From Holdemanella biformis DSM 3989 (GTDB lineage Bacteria; Bacillota_I; Bacilli_A; Erysipelotrichales; Erysipelotrichaceae), in contig NZ_DS996841.1 in assembly GCF_000156655.1 (NCBI RefSeq), positions 67,818 through 119,638 of the forward strand: DNA of 51,821 bases, written 5' to 3'. Positions 29,481 through 38,312 of the stretch are shown piece by piece; within the stretch, counting starts at the first letter, position 1; each line of letters begins with the position of its first letter. The translations under genes were made by a program, and so were the position numbers. Under the pieces are notes generated by a model. The model worked only from the letters and a program-made list of their open reading frames with translations, ran no database searches and had not been told where the DNA came from.

Positions 29481-30830
29481 TTACTTCACTCCATGGCTTT
29501 TTAAATAAGAAGGTATGATTTTTATAAAACAAATGATTGTCACAATACTTGCATAAATATCTGCTACAGGTTGTGCATAGAAAATATTTGAAACCCCTAA
29601 AAAAGCAGGCAATAAACATGTGCAACCCAAATACATCAGCTTACGATTTAATGATAAAAATAATGATAATTTTACATTAGATAATCCTGTAATTCCATCC
29701 ACTAAAACATATTGAATGGACATCATCAAAATACCTAAACAGAAGATTTTAATAGCCCTATTTGCGATTGGCATAGTCATGGCATCATTAGTAAACATAG
29801 CCACAAATACATTTGAGTAACACATTGAAATAATGAACATGACCAAACAAAATAAAAACGCAAATGAAATCACAATTTTAAAGGCTTCTTTGATCTTCTT
29901 TAAATTTTGCGAACCAAAATGATACGCAAAGATCGGTTGTGTACCCGAACTAATTCCTAATAATGGTCCTGTAATCAATAAGAAATAGCTTTGAGCCACA
30001 GTAATAGCCGAAATATAAATATCCCCCATATTTTCACCATACTTTTGAAGCATCATATTCATCACAATCAAAATGATTGAATCGGATGCGATAATCAGAA
30101 ATGGAGAAAACCCAAGTTTTACAATGTGCTTCATCTTCTCTATAGATAATTCTTCTTTATGAAGTTTGATTTTTGATTTAAATCTTAAAAAACAAAGCAC
30201 AAACATACACGATAAAAATTGAGCAATCACCGTACCAATAGCTGCTCCAGCCACACCAATTTTAAGTGTACGAATCAAAATAAAGTCAAAAATAATATTT
30301 GTGAAAGCCCCAATACATACGCTCAACATCGCAATAGTGGCATAGCCCTGTCCCGTTATAAAATAATTCAATCCAATCGACATTAAGGCAAAGAAAGTTC
30401 CTAATGTATAAATTGTTAAATAAGTATTGGCATAAGGATAAAGGGCATCACTGCCTCCAAACCAATAAATCAAATTGTGTTTTAAAAGAATGAATCCAAA
30501 TGTTAAACAAATAGAAAGAACAACCATCATCACAAAACTGTTATATAAGATTTGACTGGCCCTTTTCTCATTCTTTTGCCCTAAACACATGGATAGCCAG
30601 ATTGAACCACCAATACCAACAAGCGTTCCAAAACTCGATAATAAAGTTACGATTGGCCCACATATTCCAACGGCTGCCAAACATACATTTCCCACTTCTT
30701 CAATTTGTCCTACAAACATACGATCGACAATGGAATATAAAATGTTGACTAACTGTGCAATCATACTCGGTATAGCTAAAGACATGACTAGTTTTAACAT
30801 AGGAGTATTTTCAAAATCATTTTGTCGCAT
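29481..30830 (-). CDS. MATE-family efflux transporter
   Basis: A 449-residue membrane protein with about 12 hydrophobic helices and the MATE opening LVMSLAIPSMIAQLVNILYSIVDRMFVGQ. MATE proteins export drugs or metabolites using Na+ or H+ gradients; the substrate cannot be read from sequence. The internal pseudo-repeat ends with GTQPIFAYHFGSQN, a conserved block. The ATG lies one base after the stop of the HAD gene, so both are likely co-transcribed, ending at a strong terminator. A second MATE gene is at 48020-49363. Confidence 0.9.
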   Translation of the reverse strand: MRQNDFENTPMLKLVMSLAIPSMIAQLVNILYSIVDRMFVGQIEEVGNVCLAAVGICGPIVTLLSSFGTLVGIGGSIWLSMCLGQKNEKRASQILYNSFVMMVVLSICLTFGFILLKHNLIYWFGGSDALYPYANTYLTIYTLGTFFALMSIGLNYFITGQGYATIAMLSVCIGAFTNIIFDFILIRTLKIGVAGAAIGTVIAQFLSCMFVLCFLRFKSKIKLHKEELSIEKMKHIVKLGFSPFLIIASDSIILIVMNMMLQKYGENMGDIYISAITVAQSYFLLITGPLLGISSGTQPIFAYHFGSQNLKKIKEAFKIVISFAFLFCLVMFIISMCYSNVFVAMFTNDAMTMPIANRAIKIFCLGILMMSIQYVLVDGITGLSNVKLSLFLSLNRKLMYLGCTCLLPAFLGVSNIFYAQPVADIYASIVTIICFIKIIPSYLKSHGVK

Positions 30831-30831
30831 T

Positions 30832-31485
30832 TTATACCCTATTTTCTTTAATATAATCTCTAGCTTCCATTAAATCTTTCGCAGTATAAACCGTCTGCTT
30901 CTTTTGTACATCTGTAGGTGCAATAATATCTGGCACTTGAATACAGTCAATACCTGCTCTATAAGCAGCCTCAACACCAACTACACTATCCTCTAAGACT
31001 AGAGCATTTCTTGCGTCTGTATTCATTTTCTTTAAAACACTTAAATAAATTTCTGGATCTGGTTTACGATTTATGACTTCATCCCCACATAATACATAAT
31101 CAAAACGATCATATACGCCAACTCGTTTTAATCTATCTTCAGTAAGCTCTCTTCTTGTCGTAGTTGCGACAGCCTTTTTAATATGATGCGCATCCAAAAA
31201 ATCTAATATTTCAATTAAGCCTGGCTTTACTGGCACTTCCTTTTCTAACATACCATATCCAATACGTTCCCATTCTTGAATAACCAATTCTTGAATGTCA
31301 GAAGATAAATATCGATCCAATACTTCTTTTTCATCTCTACCACTTTTACCAATCAATTTTGGAAATAATGTAGAACCCATATTTTGAATACCATACTTAT
31401 CTCCTGCCTTGTCAAACGCCTTTTTCCATACACTTTCAGTATCTAACATCAACCCATCAACATCAAAAACAACTAACTCTAACAT
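30832..31485 (-). CDS. HAD-family phosphatase (beta-phosphoglucomutase-like)
   Basis: A 217-residue HAD hydrolase. The nucleophile motif is VFDVDGLMLDTES, motif II is VATTTRRELT, motif III lies around NRKPDPEIYL and motif IV in VLEDSVVGVEAAYRAGI. The cap is the helical C1 type of the phosphoglucomutase/sugar-phosphatase branch. The ATG at 31485 is preferred because GGGGAGG is 6 bases upstream; the ATG at 31491 overlaps that SD. It lies just downstream of the left PTS operon, but a hairpin at 31504-31526 separates them, and MATE follows. Confidence 0.85.
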   Translation of the reverse strand: MLELVVFDVDGLMLDTESVWKKAFDKAGDKYGIQNMGSTLFPKLIGKSGRDEKEVLDRYLSSDIQELVIQEWERIGYGMLEKEVPVKPGLIEILDFLDAHHIKKAVATTTRRELTEDRLKRVGVYDRFDYVLCGDEVINRKPDPEIYLSVLKKMNTDARNALVLEDSVVGVEAAYRAGIDCIQVPDIIAPTDVQKKQTVYTAKDLMEARDYIKENRV

Positions 31486-31503
31486 GTGCATCCTCCCCTA
31501 GAT

Positions 31504-31526
31504 ACGAAAAGCCCATCTGGGCTTTG
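31504..31526 (-). terminator. Terminator of the left PTS operon
   Basis: Minus strand AAAGCCC-AGAT-GGGCTTT followed by a short T run, which makes it a moderate terminator. Partial readthrough into the HAD-MATE pair is possible. Confidence 0.6.
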
Positions 31527-31534
31527 CTTTTTAA

Positions 31535-32599
31535 TTATACTCTAGTATTCACAAAATCTGTATAGTCATTATTCGCATCACGATTTGGATCTAAACCATG
31601 AAGTTCAGGTACAAATACAGATATGATTTGAATCAAGTAAATGATAGAAAATATTGAATGATCCACATGATATAAATCAACAGGATAAATATAATCATCA
31701 TATGCATAACTTTGATTTGTGATCAATAAAACTGGAATTTGTTTAGATTTAAGATATTGATATGTTTTGTACATCAATTCCTTTTCCGTACCATCATCCA
31801 ACAACAATACATGTGAAGATGTATTTAAAGATCTGTGCATACCATGTGAAAATTCTAAAATATCATTAAACATGGTTGGCATACACATTGTTTCCATTAG
31901 TTTAAGCTGGCCTTCTAGACAAGAGCCAAATTGCATTCCATCACCAATCACATAGATATCTTTCATATCTTTTCCATAACTTGCATCTTTAAGCCAAGAT
32001 ACAAAACTATCCATTAATGATTCAAGATTCTTGATTTCATTTTTTAACTCTTCAAAATATTTCTTCACTTCTTCATTTGAAACAAATCCTTTGAAATATC
32101 CCGAATAAATACCAATCAACATCAACAATAATAATGTACAACTATACCCTTTTGTCTTCGCATTACTATCTTCTTCATCACAATGATAATACAACGTATG
32201 ATTTCCTAATGTATCCATAGGTGAATCTTTTACATTTGTAAGTGTTAGAAGTGTAAAACCTTTATCTTTCATTTGTTCTAAAACTTCTAAAACGCCTCGA
32301 CTTGTACCTGTTTCACTAATACCAATCACCAATGTCTTATCTTTATTTTCATAATTGATGGATTTGGCATTATGCTTAAAATTACTAGGTGTATAGACAT
32401 ATACACGAACATGAGCCATATCACTTATAAAACTAGCAACTGAAGTAGCTGCATTATAAGAACTTCCATGTGCACATATATAAATAGTATCAAAATCCTT
32501 TACTTTTTGAATAACCTCTTTATTTTCTGGATTATTTAAGATATTCAATAAATATGTAGGCTCTTCTTCTATATACTGCCACATTATGCTTCGAATCAT
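31535..32599 (-). CDS. SIS-domain sugar-phosphate protein, last gene of left PTS operon
   Basis: A 354-residue protein with two SIS folds, as in the isomerase half of GlmS and the FrlB deglycases. The first SIS site is ICAHGSSYNAATSVASFI with the phosphate loop VIGISETGTSRGVLEVLE; the second begins YVIGDGMQFGSCLEGQLKL. GlmS glutaminase is absent, so it should act on amino-sugar or Amadori phosphates directly. The ATG at 32599 follows GAGGAG and begins 1 base after the EIIA stop, so the two are coupled. A longer frame to 32629 overlaps EIIA. Confidence 0.82.
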   Translation of the reverse strand: MIRSIMWQYIEEEPTYLLNILNNPENKEVIQKVKDFDTIYICAHGSSYNAATSVASFISDMAHVRVYVYTPSNFKHNAKSINYENKDKTLVIGISETGTSRGVLEVLEQMKDKGFTLLTLTNVKDSPMDTLGNHTLYYHCDEEDSNAKTKGYSCTLLLLMLIGIYSGYFKGFVSNEEVKKYFEELKNEIKNLESLMDSFVSWLKDASYGKDMKDIYVIGDGMQFGSCLEGQLKLMETMCMPTMFNDILEFSHGMHRSLNTSSHVLLLDDGTEKELMYKTYQYLKSKQIPVLLITNQSYAYDDYIYPVDLYHVDHSIFSIIYLIQIISVFVPELHGLDPNRDANNDYTDFVNTRV

Positions 32600-32600
32600 T

Positions 32601-33026
32601 TTACCACTCCTCATCCGATGAATCATCATCTGATTCTAGTTGCTTTTCAAATTTACCAATTTGAGTTTGACCAACCTCACAAGCCTTATTTGCGATTTCA
32701 ATTGCACTTGAACCCATATTACGCATCATAATACATTCAATCAACATGCCCAAATTTGTACCATAGACAACTTGGATCTTTTCATTTTCTAAAGCTTCCA
32801 TAACAGCCGTATTAAATGGAGATCCACTTAGTAAATCCGCAAACACAACAATTTCACCATCAAATTTACTTAATGCGTTATGCATATTTTCTTTCAATTC
32901 CGTTGCCGTATCTCCTTGTGGAAAATCAACAACTTCTACCCCTTCTAGACTTTGCATGATCAACTCTACACTTGAAGCAATGCCACTAGCAAAATGACCA
33001 TGGCCTGTAATAAGAATTCCTACCAT
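32601..33026 (-). CDS. PTS mannose-family EIIA component (left operon)
   Basis: A 141-residue cytoplasmic EIIA-Man protein carrying the phosphohistidine in GILITGHGHFASG, with His9 the likely site. It relays phosphate from HPr to EIIB. The FADLLSGSPFNTAVM block is typical of the family. The C-terminus is acidic (SDDDSSDEEW). Its start overlaps the end of the HAD gene by 7 bases. Being placed after SIS and HAD genes rather than beside EIIB is unusual. Confidence 0.93.
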   Translation of the reverse strand: MVGILITGHGHFASGIASSVELIMQSLEGVEVVDFPQGDTATELKENMHNALSKFDGEIVVFADLLSGSPFNTAVMEALENEKIQVVYGTNLGMLIECIMMRNMGSSAIEIANKACEVGQTQIGKFEKQLESDDDSSDEEW

Positions 33027-33652
33027 ATATCTTCCTCCATAATCTGTTTTAGTGAACTTATAATTAAGTTTGCGTCTGTCAAATCTTGATAAAGTTTACT
33101 ATTATATAATCCCATAACTTTTAGTCCTGCTTTTTTTGCAGCTTCAATTCCATACTCCGAATCTTCTACAACCCATATTTCATCTTTAGAAACACCGATT
33201 TGTTTACATGTATATTCATAAATTTCTGGATCTGGTTTTGTCCTTTTAAAATTTTCTCCACTCACAATATATTTAAAATAAGTTTCAATCTCACATTGTT
33301 TTAAAACATCTTCAATATTGTCCATTGGAGAAGATGAAGCAAGTGCCATCGTAATTTCGTTATTCTTTAAATATGCAAGTAATTCCAATACATAAGGCAT
33401 GCGTATTTTTAAATAATCCACTTTATGATTTTCAAAAAATGTTTTCTTTAAATCCTGTGCCCTTTCTACACTCATGTCTAATCGACTAGCGATAAATTCG
33501 TCTTCTGTCTTTCTAGAACAACCAATAAGAAAGAGAAGTTCTTCTTTTTCAATAAAAACTCCTCTATCTTTAAAAAACTGCATAAATAATTCTTGATATT
33601 TCACTTCACTATTTATTAGGACACCATCCATATCAAAAATAATAGCTTTCAT
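33020..33652 (-). CDS. HAD-family sugar phosphatase (left PTS operon)
   Basis: A 210-residue HAD hydrolase of the phosphoglucomutase-like branch: IIFDMDGVLINSE (nucleophile Asp), ALASSSPMDN (motif II), KRTKPDPEIYE (motif III Lys) and VVEDSEYGIEAAKKAGL (motif IV). It probably removes phosphate from a sugar phosphate made in the pathway. Its ATG shares a base with the stop of the SIS gene (TAATG), and its end overlaps EIIA, so it is embedded in the operon. Confidence 0.88.
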   Translation of the reverse strand: MKAIIFDMDGVLINSEVKYQELFMQFFKDRGVFIEKEELLFLIGCSRKTEDEFIASRLDMSVERAQDLKKTFFENHKVDYLKIRMPYVLELLAYLKNNEITMALASSSPMDNIEDVLKQCEIETYFKYIVSGENFKRTKPDPEIYEYTCKQIGVSKDEIWVVEDSEYGIEAAKKAGLKVMGLYNSKLYQDLTDANLIISSLKQIMEEDIW

Positions 33653-34737
33653 TAGTCTTTGTAGTGAGCTAAATTTTCATCAAATGGGTTGATAGCTGTA
33701 TCAATACCAATATCCTTAGCGCCTTTTGCGGCAACAAATTGGAATGGAACTGTAAACATCAATGGAGCCAAATATTTATTTGTCTTAACAGAGAATACAC
33801 AATCTCTAGGATCATTTCCTAAATCTTTACATGTGATAAAGTGAACACGATCTGTGTATTTTTTAAAGGATTTACTGAAATCTACACTGTGTTCAAATTC
33901 AGCTTCATCACTTCCAATAATACAAATGGTTTGTTTTTTAGAAATAGCCATTGTAGGGCCATGAGAATATTCTTCAATTTCATATCCCAATGCAGGAAGT
34001 CTTAACATTTCTCCAACTTTTAACTGTGCTTCAATCGCTGTCGCAAAATCAATACCATAGCCCAAGAAATATAAGCGATCACTATTTACAATTGTTGTGC
34101 GGTTACGATCGTACCAAGCTTCACTTTCATCAACTACAGTTTGGAATTGATCTACTAGCTTCTTAGTCTCATCCAAAGCTTTTTCATACTCATCATCACT
34201 CATTACGCCTTTTACATGAGCGCATTCAACAGCCCATAGATATACAGAAATAACAGATGTTGTATATCCTTTTGTTTCTGGTGGAGTCAATTCATCCCCA
34301 ACTAAAAGATGTACTTTTGTATCTACATATTTAGTAATTTCACTATTTAGATTCCCCGTGATTGCCAAAGTATGATAACCTTCTTGTTTTGCGTATTTCA
34401 TGACTTCACAAGTCGAAATAGATGTTCCAGATTGAGAAATACCAACATATAGAATTTCATCTTTCTTTAATAGTCCTGACCAATCTGCTTTTTCATAATT
34501 TTTAAATACAGTTGGATATTGATATTCTGCATCAATTCCTACTAGATGTTTGAAATAATAAGTTCCTAAAATAGATACATTATAAGATGTTCCCGAACCA
34601 AAGAAGATCACTTTTTTAATATTATTTTTTGTGAATACATCTACAAATGGTTTCACAAAAACATCTTTATTTTCAAAAACATATTTTAATCTTTCTGGTT
34701 GTTCTTTAATATATCCTAATACTGTTGGCTCTGCCAT
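33652..34737 (-). CDS. SIS-domain protein, deglycase/isomerase-like (left PTS operon)
   Basis: A 361-residue two-SIS-domain protein: FFGSGTSYNVSILGTYYF and VGISQSGTSISTCEVMKYA in the first half, and LGYGIDFATAIEAQLKVGE and EYSHGPTMAI in the second. These features match GlmS-isomerase and FrlB/GfrE-type enzymes that handle ketosamine or aminosugar 6-phosphates. ATG at 34737 with AAGGAGG 8 bases upstream; a longer frame to 34785 overlaps EIIB. The position after PTS genes suggests it acts on the imported phosphorylated sugar. Confidence 0.84.
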   Translation of the reverse strand: MAEPTVLGYIKEQPERLKYVFENKDVFVKPFVDVFTKNNIKKVIFFGSGTSYNVSILGTYYFKHLVGIDAEYQYPTVFKNYEKADWSGLLKKDEILYVGISQSGTSISTCEVMKYAKQEGYHTLAITGNLNSEITKYVDTKVHLLVGDELTPPETKGYTTSVISVYLWAVECAHVKGVMSDDEYEKALDETKKLVDQFQTVVDESEAWYDRNRTTIVNSDRLYFLGYGIDFATAIEAQLKVGEMLRLPALGYEIEEYSHGPTMAISKKQTICIIGSDEAEFEHSVDFSKSFKKYTDRVHFITCKDLGNDPRDCVFSVKTNKYLAPLMFTVPFQFVAAKGAKDIGIDTAINPFDENLAHYKD

Positions 34738-34750
34738 AATCGAATCCTCC

Positions 34751-35224
34751 TTAAAATTCTTTTGAAATGTCATCTTTTGACACATTTGGTGTTATTTGAT
34801 AATACATTGGAATATTGTGTTCTTTGATTTTTTTGAATGCAGCTGCCTCTTTTTCATTCACAAACATATTGTTACGAATCTGTTTAGCACCATCTTTTGT
34901 AGACATATTACCTACAGTAACATGATCAAATGTATAGCCATAATCTAACATTTCAGCAAGTGGTTCAGGTGAACGCACTAGAATCATAACGCGAATTCCT
35001 TCATCGATTTTACGAAGCAATTTCTCTGCAGCTTTCTTCGAATCAAAAATTGACAATTTACATCTTGGTGGAGTACCAAATTTCAAAGATACTTTACGAT
35101 TTTCATCATTCACGATTTCATTATCGACAATCAAAATTCGTTGTACATCAAACTGTGGAATCCAATAGCCACAAACTTGGCCATGAATCAAACGATCGTC
35201 CACACGTACTTCTACTATAGCCAT
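34751..35224 (-). CDS. PTS mannose-family EIIB component (left operon)
   Basis: A 157-residue EIIB-Man protein with the phosphohistidine motif VDDRLIHGQV (His14). The conserved later block VTVGNMSTKDGAKQIRNN is present. It takes phosphate from EIIA and donates it to the sugar moved by EIIC/EIID. AGGAGG before the ATG overlaps the natural end of the EIID gene (35234). Confidence 0.93.
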   Translation of the reverse strand: MAIVEVRVDDRLIHGQVCGYWIPQFDVQRILIVDNEIVNDENRKVSLKFGTPPRCKLSIFDSKKAAEKLLRKIDEGIRVMILVRSPEPLAEMLDYGYTFDHVTVGNMSTKDGAKQIRNNMFVNEKEAAAFKKIKEHNIPMYYQITPNVSKDDISKEF

Positions 35225-35233
35225 AATAACCTC

Positions 35234-36071
35234 CTATAGGGCAATAATGCCAAATACACCTAATACAAATCCAATCACTACGATTGCTGAAATAATCTTT
35301 GTGATTTTGATATTCCTTTTTAATAGCTGAATAAATACCTAATGTTGCAGCTAAAGGCAATAATTTAGGCATAATTTGATCTAAGTATTCTTGAATTACA
35401 ATTTTATTTCCTGAAATTGTGAATTCTAAAGGACATGATACAGTTACCCAGCTTGCGATCATACAACCAATGGCAGCCACACCAAGGATACCTGCACAAT
35501 ATGTAAACAATTGCATCTTTCCAGATTTTTCTAAGTCAATCAATAATTGATTTCCACTTGTATATCCAATCTTTAATCCATAATAACGAGTTAAGAATGT
35601 TGGAATGTTGAATAAAATTAATAGAATAAATGGAGCAATTGGATTTCCTGCTTTCGCAAAACCAATTGATAATGAACAAGCCAAGATTCTAAAGATACCC
35701 CAGAAGAATGTATCTCCAATACCACTTAATGGACCCATCAAACTAACTTTGATCGCATTGATAGAAGCTGGATCAAAATTAGGATCACGCTTTACGCTTT
35801 CTTCCATCGCAATTGAGATTCCCATAACGAATGGTGCTGGTGCAATTGTCATATTGAATGCTGCACTTTCACGAAGCATAGCTTGTTTTAAGCCTTCTTC
35901 ATCATCTTTATAAATTTTCTTTAAAATATGTTCAATACAATATAGATAAGCAAGACCTTCCATCTTTTCATAGTTGAATGATCCAAGTAAAGTAAATGAT
36001 CTCCAGAATACTTTTCTAAAATCTTTTTTTGTTATATTATTTTCAACACTAATTACATCATTTTTAGCCAT
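35234..36071 (-). CDS. PTS mannose-family EIID component with 3' frameshift
   Basis: Membrane component of the left PTS, with the EIID opening FRKVFWRSFTLLGSFNYEKM and the SLMGPLSGIGDTFFWG block. As written, the frame runs into 75 nt of EIIB with an implausible Cys/Tyr/Ser-rich tail. Shifting +1 at AAAAAGG (35315-35321) instead gives NIKITKIISAIVVIGFVLG and a TAG at 35234-35236, just before the EIIB SD. That tail matches the paralogue at 41227-42045 (LLKKKNIK...). So one base is gained, or two lost, relative to an intact gene of about 278 residues. It could be a real mutation, phase variation at the homopolymer, a read error or programmed frameshifting. Confidence 0.85.
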
Positions 36072-36074
36072 GTT

Positions 36075-36860
36075 CTAGTCCTCCCATTCATCATCCAAAG
36101 CTGAAGCACTTTGAACAACTGTTCCTTGGTTTGAGCGAATTTGATAAATAATCATTGCGATTGCGAATGCGATCAATGTGATACCAACCATAGTGATGGC
36201 TTGACCTGCATATGCTGCAAGAACAAATCCAATAATTAAGTATGGTGTTAAATCTTTTTCGAAGATAATGTTCAATAATAACGCAAATCCTAATGCAGGA
36301 AGCAATGCAGCTACACCGTTTAATCCAGCATTTGCCCATGCAGGAAGTCCATCTGCGATAGCTTGGATTACGCCATGTCCAAAATACATAGCTACAAATG
36401 CAACTAATGAATATAATGCGAATGTTGCCCAGTTACAGAAATGATGAGTCAATGCGATTGACTTAAAGTTACCTGCTTCAATATCATTATCTACTTTGTG
36501 CATCAATCCAGAATAAGAAGCAATTAGTAACGTGTTAATAAACTGCATAACAACTGCAACTGGAACACCAAATAGAATAGCTGTTTCAGCACCTTTGCCA
36601 GTCATAATCGCAACAGCTGCACCAATTGTTCCACCAGTACCAATATCAAGTTGAGCTGTAGGACCAATACCAGTTGCTCCCATCCATAAAAGTTGTAATT
36701 CTGCACCAACCTTCAATCCTTTCGTAACATCACCTAAAGCTAAACCAACTAAAAATCCAGTAACAACAGGTTCACGAAATTTCGCTTCACCTAACCAGTT
36801 TCCATCCAAAACGGTTAGACCAGCAATCAAGCCGATTAATAACGCCTGAATAAATGTCAT
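36075..36860 (-). CDS. PTS mannose-family EIIC component (left operon)
   Basis: A 261-residue membrane permease subunit, first gene of the left PTS operon. The EIIC opening FIQALLIGLIAGLTVLDGNW and the conserved GVPVAVVMQFINTLLIASYS block are clear; most of the chain is hydrophobic. ATG at 36860 with AAGGAGGAG upstream; a longer frame to 36896 runs through the operator region. Transcription begins from a sigma-A promoter covered by GGTATAC boxes. Confidence 0.93.
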   Translation of the reverse strand: MTFIQALLIGLIAGLTVLDGNWLGEAKFREPVVTGFLVGLALGDVTKGLKVGAELQLLWMGATGIGPTAQLDIGTGGTIGAAVAIMTGKGAETAILFGVPVAVVMQFINTLLIASYSGLMHKVDNDIEAGNFKSIALTHHFCNWATFALYSLVAFVAMYFGHGVIQAIADGLPAWANAGLNGVAALLPALGFALLLNIIFEKDLTPYLIIGFVLAAYAGQAITMVGITLIAFAIAMIIYQIRSNQGTVVQSASALDDEWED

Positions 36861-36883
36861 ATTTCTCTCCTCCTTAATGACAT

Positions 36884-36972
36884 TGGTATATATCAAATAC
36901 CATTTCCTGATTTATTTATACCATGTATGTATACCAATATCAATAATTTCTTTGGCGCATATGTATACCAAT
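36884..36972. promoter_or_regulatory. GGTATAC operator boxes of the left PTS operon
   Basis: Three sites: an inverted repeat TGGTAT-N7-ATACCA (36884-36902); TTGGTATACATA read on the minus strand at 36926-36937, inside the promoter spacer; and a second TTGGTATACATA at 36960-36971. The same TTGGTATAC core precedes the UTRA-GntR genes, so the GntR protein is the likely binder. This is inference from the shared core. Confidence 0.6.
36915..36943 (-). promoter_or_regulatory. Sigma-A promoter of the left PTS operon
   Basis: Minus strand TTGATA, 17-base spacer, TATAAA. An operator box lies in the spacer, which suits repression by steric block. Confidence 0.65.
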
Positions 36973-36984
36973 TCGATATTAGTC

Positions 36985-37020
36985 GCAAAAAAAGAGGTAT
37001 CCATCAATTAGACACCTCTA
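36985..37020 (-). terminator. Terminator of the UTRA-GntR operon
   Basis: Minus strand AGAGGT and ACCTCT outer arms, partly extended by inner pairing, followed by TTTTTTT. Confidence 0.85.
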
Positions 37021-37043
37021 TTCTAATATACTTATATACCAAT

Positions 37044-37775
37044 TTATTGACTTCTAAACTTCAAGCCTTGGGTTACATATTTAAATGATGAATACTTTGG
37101 ATTATGATATGAAATTGTATACTCCACCAATTCACGATTCTCATCATAACCATGATAATCAAAAATAAATACATTTCTTTCAATATCCATATATTTTCGA
37201 TACTCTATCGGCAAAGAATCAATGCGCAAATAAGAAACCATAGTTCTAGGTCGATGTCCTAAATCATCCATATAGTCATATAATGAAAAGCTTTCAAAAT
37301 CAAAACGCTCTGCATCCTCAAATTTAGAACAAGGAATATATACCTTCTGTAATGCATAAGGCTCATCATTGATATAAGATAAACGAATGATTTCATATAT
37401 ATGATCTTCATTTGGAAAAACTTCCTTTAATTTATCTTCAGGCTTTATCTTTGTCAAAGATAGTGTTTTACGACTCGATTTCATTCCCTTTTGACGAATC
37501 TGTGCACTCAATGAATAAACACCGGCACGACCTAATTCTAGTTTTTCTTCAACATATGGAACTTTCGCAACATAGTTTCCACTGCCTCTTTTTGTTTTAA
37601 TAACCCCTTCTTCTTGTAGTTTTTTTAATGCATTTCGCACCGTCATTCGATTGATTCCATATTGTTCGGACATCTCTCTTTCACTCACTAAACGATCTCC
37701 GACTTGAAGCTGTCCATCCTGAATTTTCTTTTTGATGCTGTCCATCAGTTGTACATAGATTGGTTTTTCACTCAT
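37044..37775 (-). CDS. GntR-family regulator, HutC subfamily (HTH + UTRA)
   Basis: A 243-residue regulator with an N-terminal winged helix (PIYVQLMDSIKKKIQDGQL; recognition helix in YGINRMTVRNALKKL; wing TKRGSGNYV) and a C-terminal UTRA ligand-binding domain (about residues 95-235). HutC proteins are usually repressors released by a sugar phosphate or amino-sugar effector. It is encoded just upstream of the left PTS operon and probably binds the GGTATAC boxes there. Its ATG overlaps the end of the stand-alone UTRA gene by 4 bases, so the two are made together. Confidence 0.9.
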   Translation of the reverse strand: MSEKPIYVQLMDSIKKKIQDGQLQVGDRLVSEREMSEQYGINRMTVRNALKKLQEEGVIKTKRGSGNYVAKVPYVEEKLELGRAGVYSLSAQIRQKGMKSSRKTLSLTKIKPEDKLKEVFPNEDHIYEIIRLSYINDEPYALQKVYIPCSKFEDAERFDFESFSLYDYMDDLGHRPRTMVSYLRIDSLPIEYRKYMDIERNVFIFDYHGYDENRELVEYTISYHNPKYSSFKYVTQGLKFRSQ

Positions 37776-38293
37776 ATTTCTGACACACTCCTATATCTAT
37801 AAAAGCTTGGTAGACTTGACATTTCAAAATATTCAAAAAGCTCATGATCATTTTTTGAAACATAAGAAGTTCCACGATTTAATAAAATCTCACATTTTCC
37901 TTCTAATCCTAATAATCTTTTTTCTTCCCTTTTTGCTTCCACCAATAATAATTCTTCTTGTGTTTCATAAACCTGTATACCATATTCCTTTAATAAAAGG
38001 CCATAAAACGATGTATTCCCAAGATCATATTCTTCAAGTCCTTCCACCTTCGAATATTCAATATATGTTTTCTCAATCGATTGAGCAATACCTTCTACAT
38101 ATCGAACACGACATAAATAGAAGAGTTTAGTAGCCAACGGCACATTTAATTGTTTCGACAAATAGTAATTGGATTCAATCACTTTCTTTTCAATAATACG
38201 ATTTTCTAAAGTAAGCCCTTGTTCACGAATCGCTTCTGTAACCGACATAAAACAATCTATGTCGCGAAGTACATATATATTATCCTTATCCAT
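37772..38293 (-). CDS. Stand-alone UTRA (effector-binding) protein without DNA-binding domain
   Basis: A 173-residue protein that aligns in layout with a HutC-type UTRA domain: VIESNYYLSKQLNVPLATKL, then LCRVRYVEGIAQSIEKTYIEY and FYGLLLKEYGIQVYETQEEL. No winged helix is present. It is not simply a 5'-truncated regulator gene: it has its own ATG with GGGAGA upstream, a promoter with two GGTATAC boxes just before it, and a fully open frame. The downstream GntR gene overlaps by 4 bases. It may be a decoy or co-sensor that dimerises with GntR, or bind ligand alone; function is inferred. Confidence 0.75.
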   Translation of the reverse strand: MDKDNIYVLRDIDCFMSVTEAIREQGLTLENRIIEKKVIESNYYLSKQLNVPLATKLFYLCRVRYVEGIAQSIEKTYIEYSKVEGLEEYDLGNTSFYGLLLKEYGIQVYETQEELLLVEAKREEKRLLGLEGKCEILLNRGTSYVSKNDHELFEYFEMSSLPSFYRYRSVSEI

Positions 38294-38312
38294 ACTCTTT
38301 TCTCCCTATATA

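Noticed and set aside
35148-35233. Extended EIID C-terminus overlapping EIIB
   Set aside because: Composition is unlike any EIID and it covers the EIIB SD and start. The +1 frame gives the proper tail, so this part is treated as a frameshift artefact.
36091-36339. Minus-strand 82-codon frame inside the left EIIC gene, rich in Cys and Ile
   Set aside because: It is an out-of-frame shadow of the EIIC coding sequence, which is fully supported.
36951-36972. Sigma-54 promoter upstream of the left PTS operon
   Set aside because: A TTGGCGC-like string is present, but no GC lies 10 bases after the GG on either strand. A sigma-A promoter with operators explains the region.
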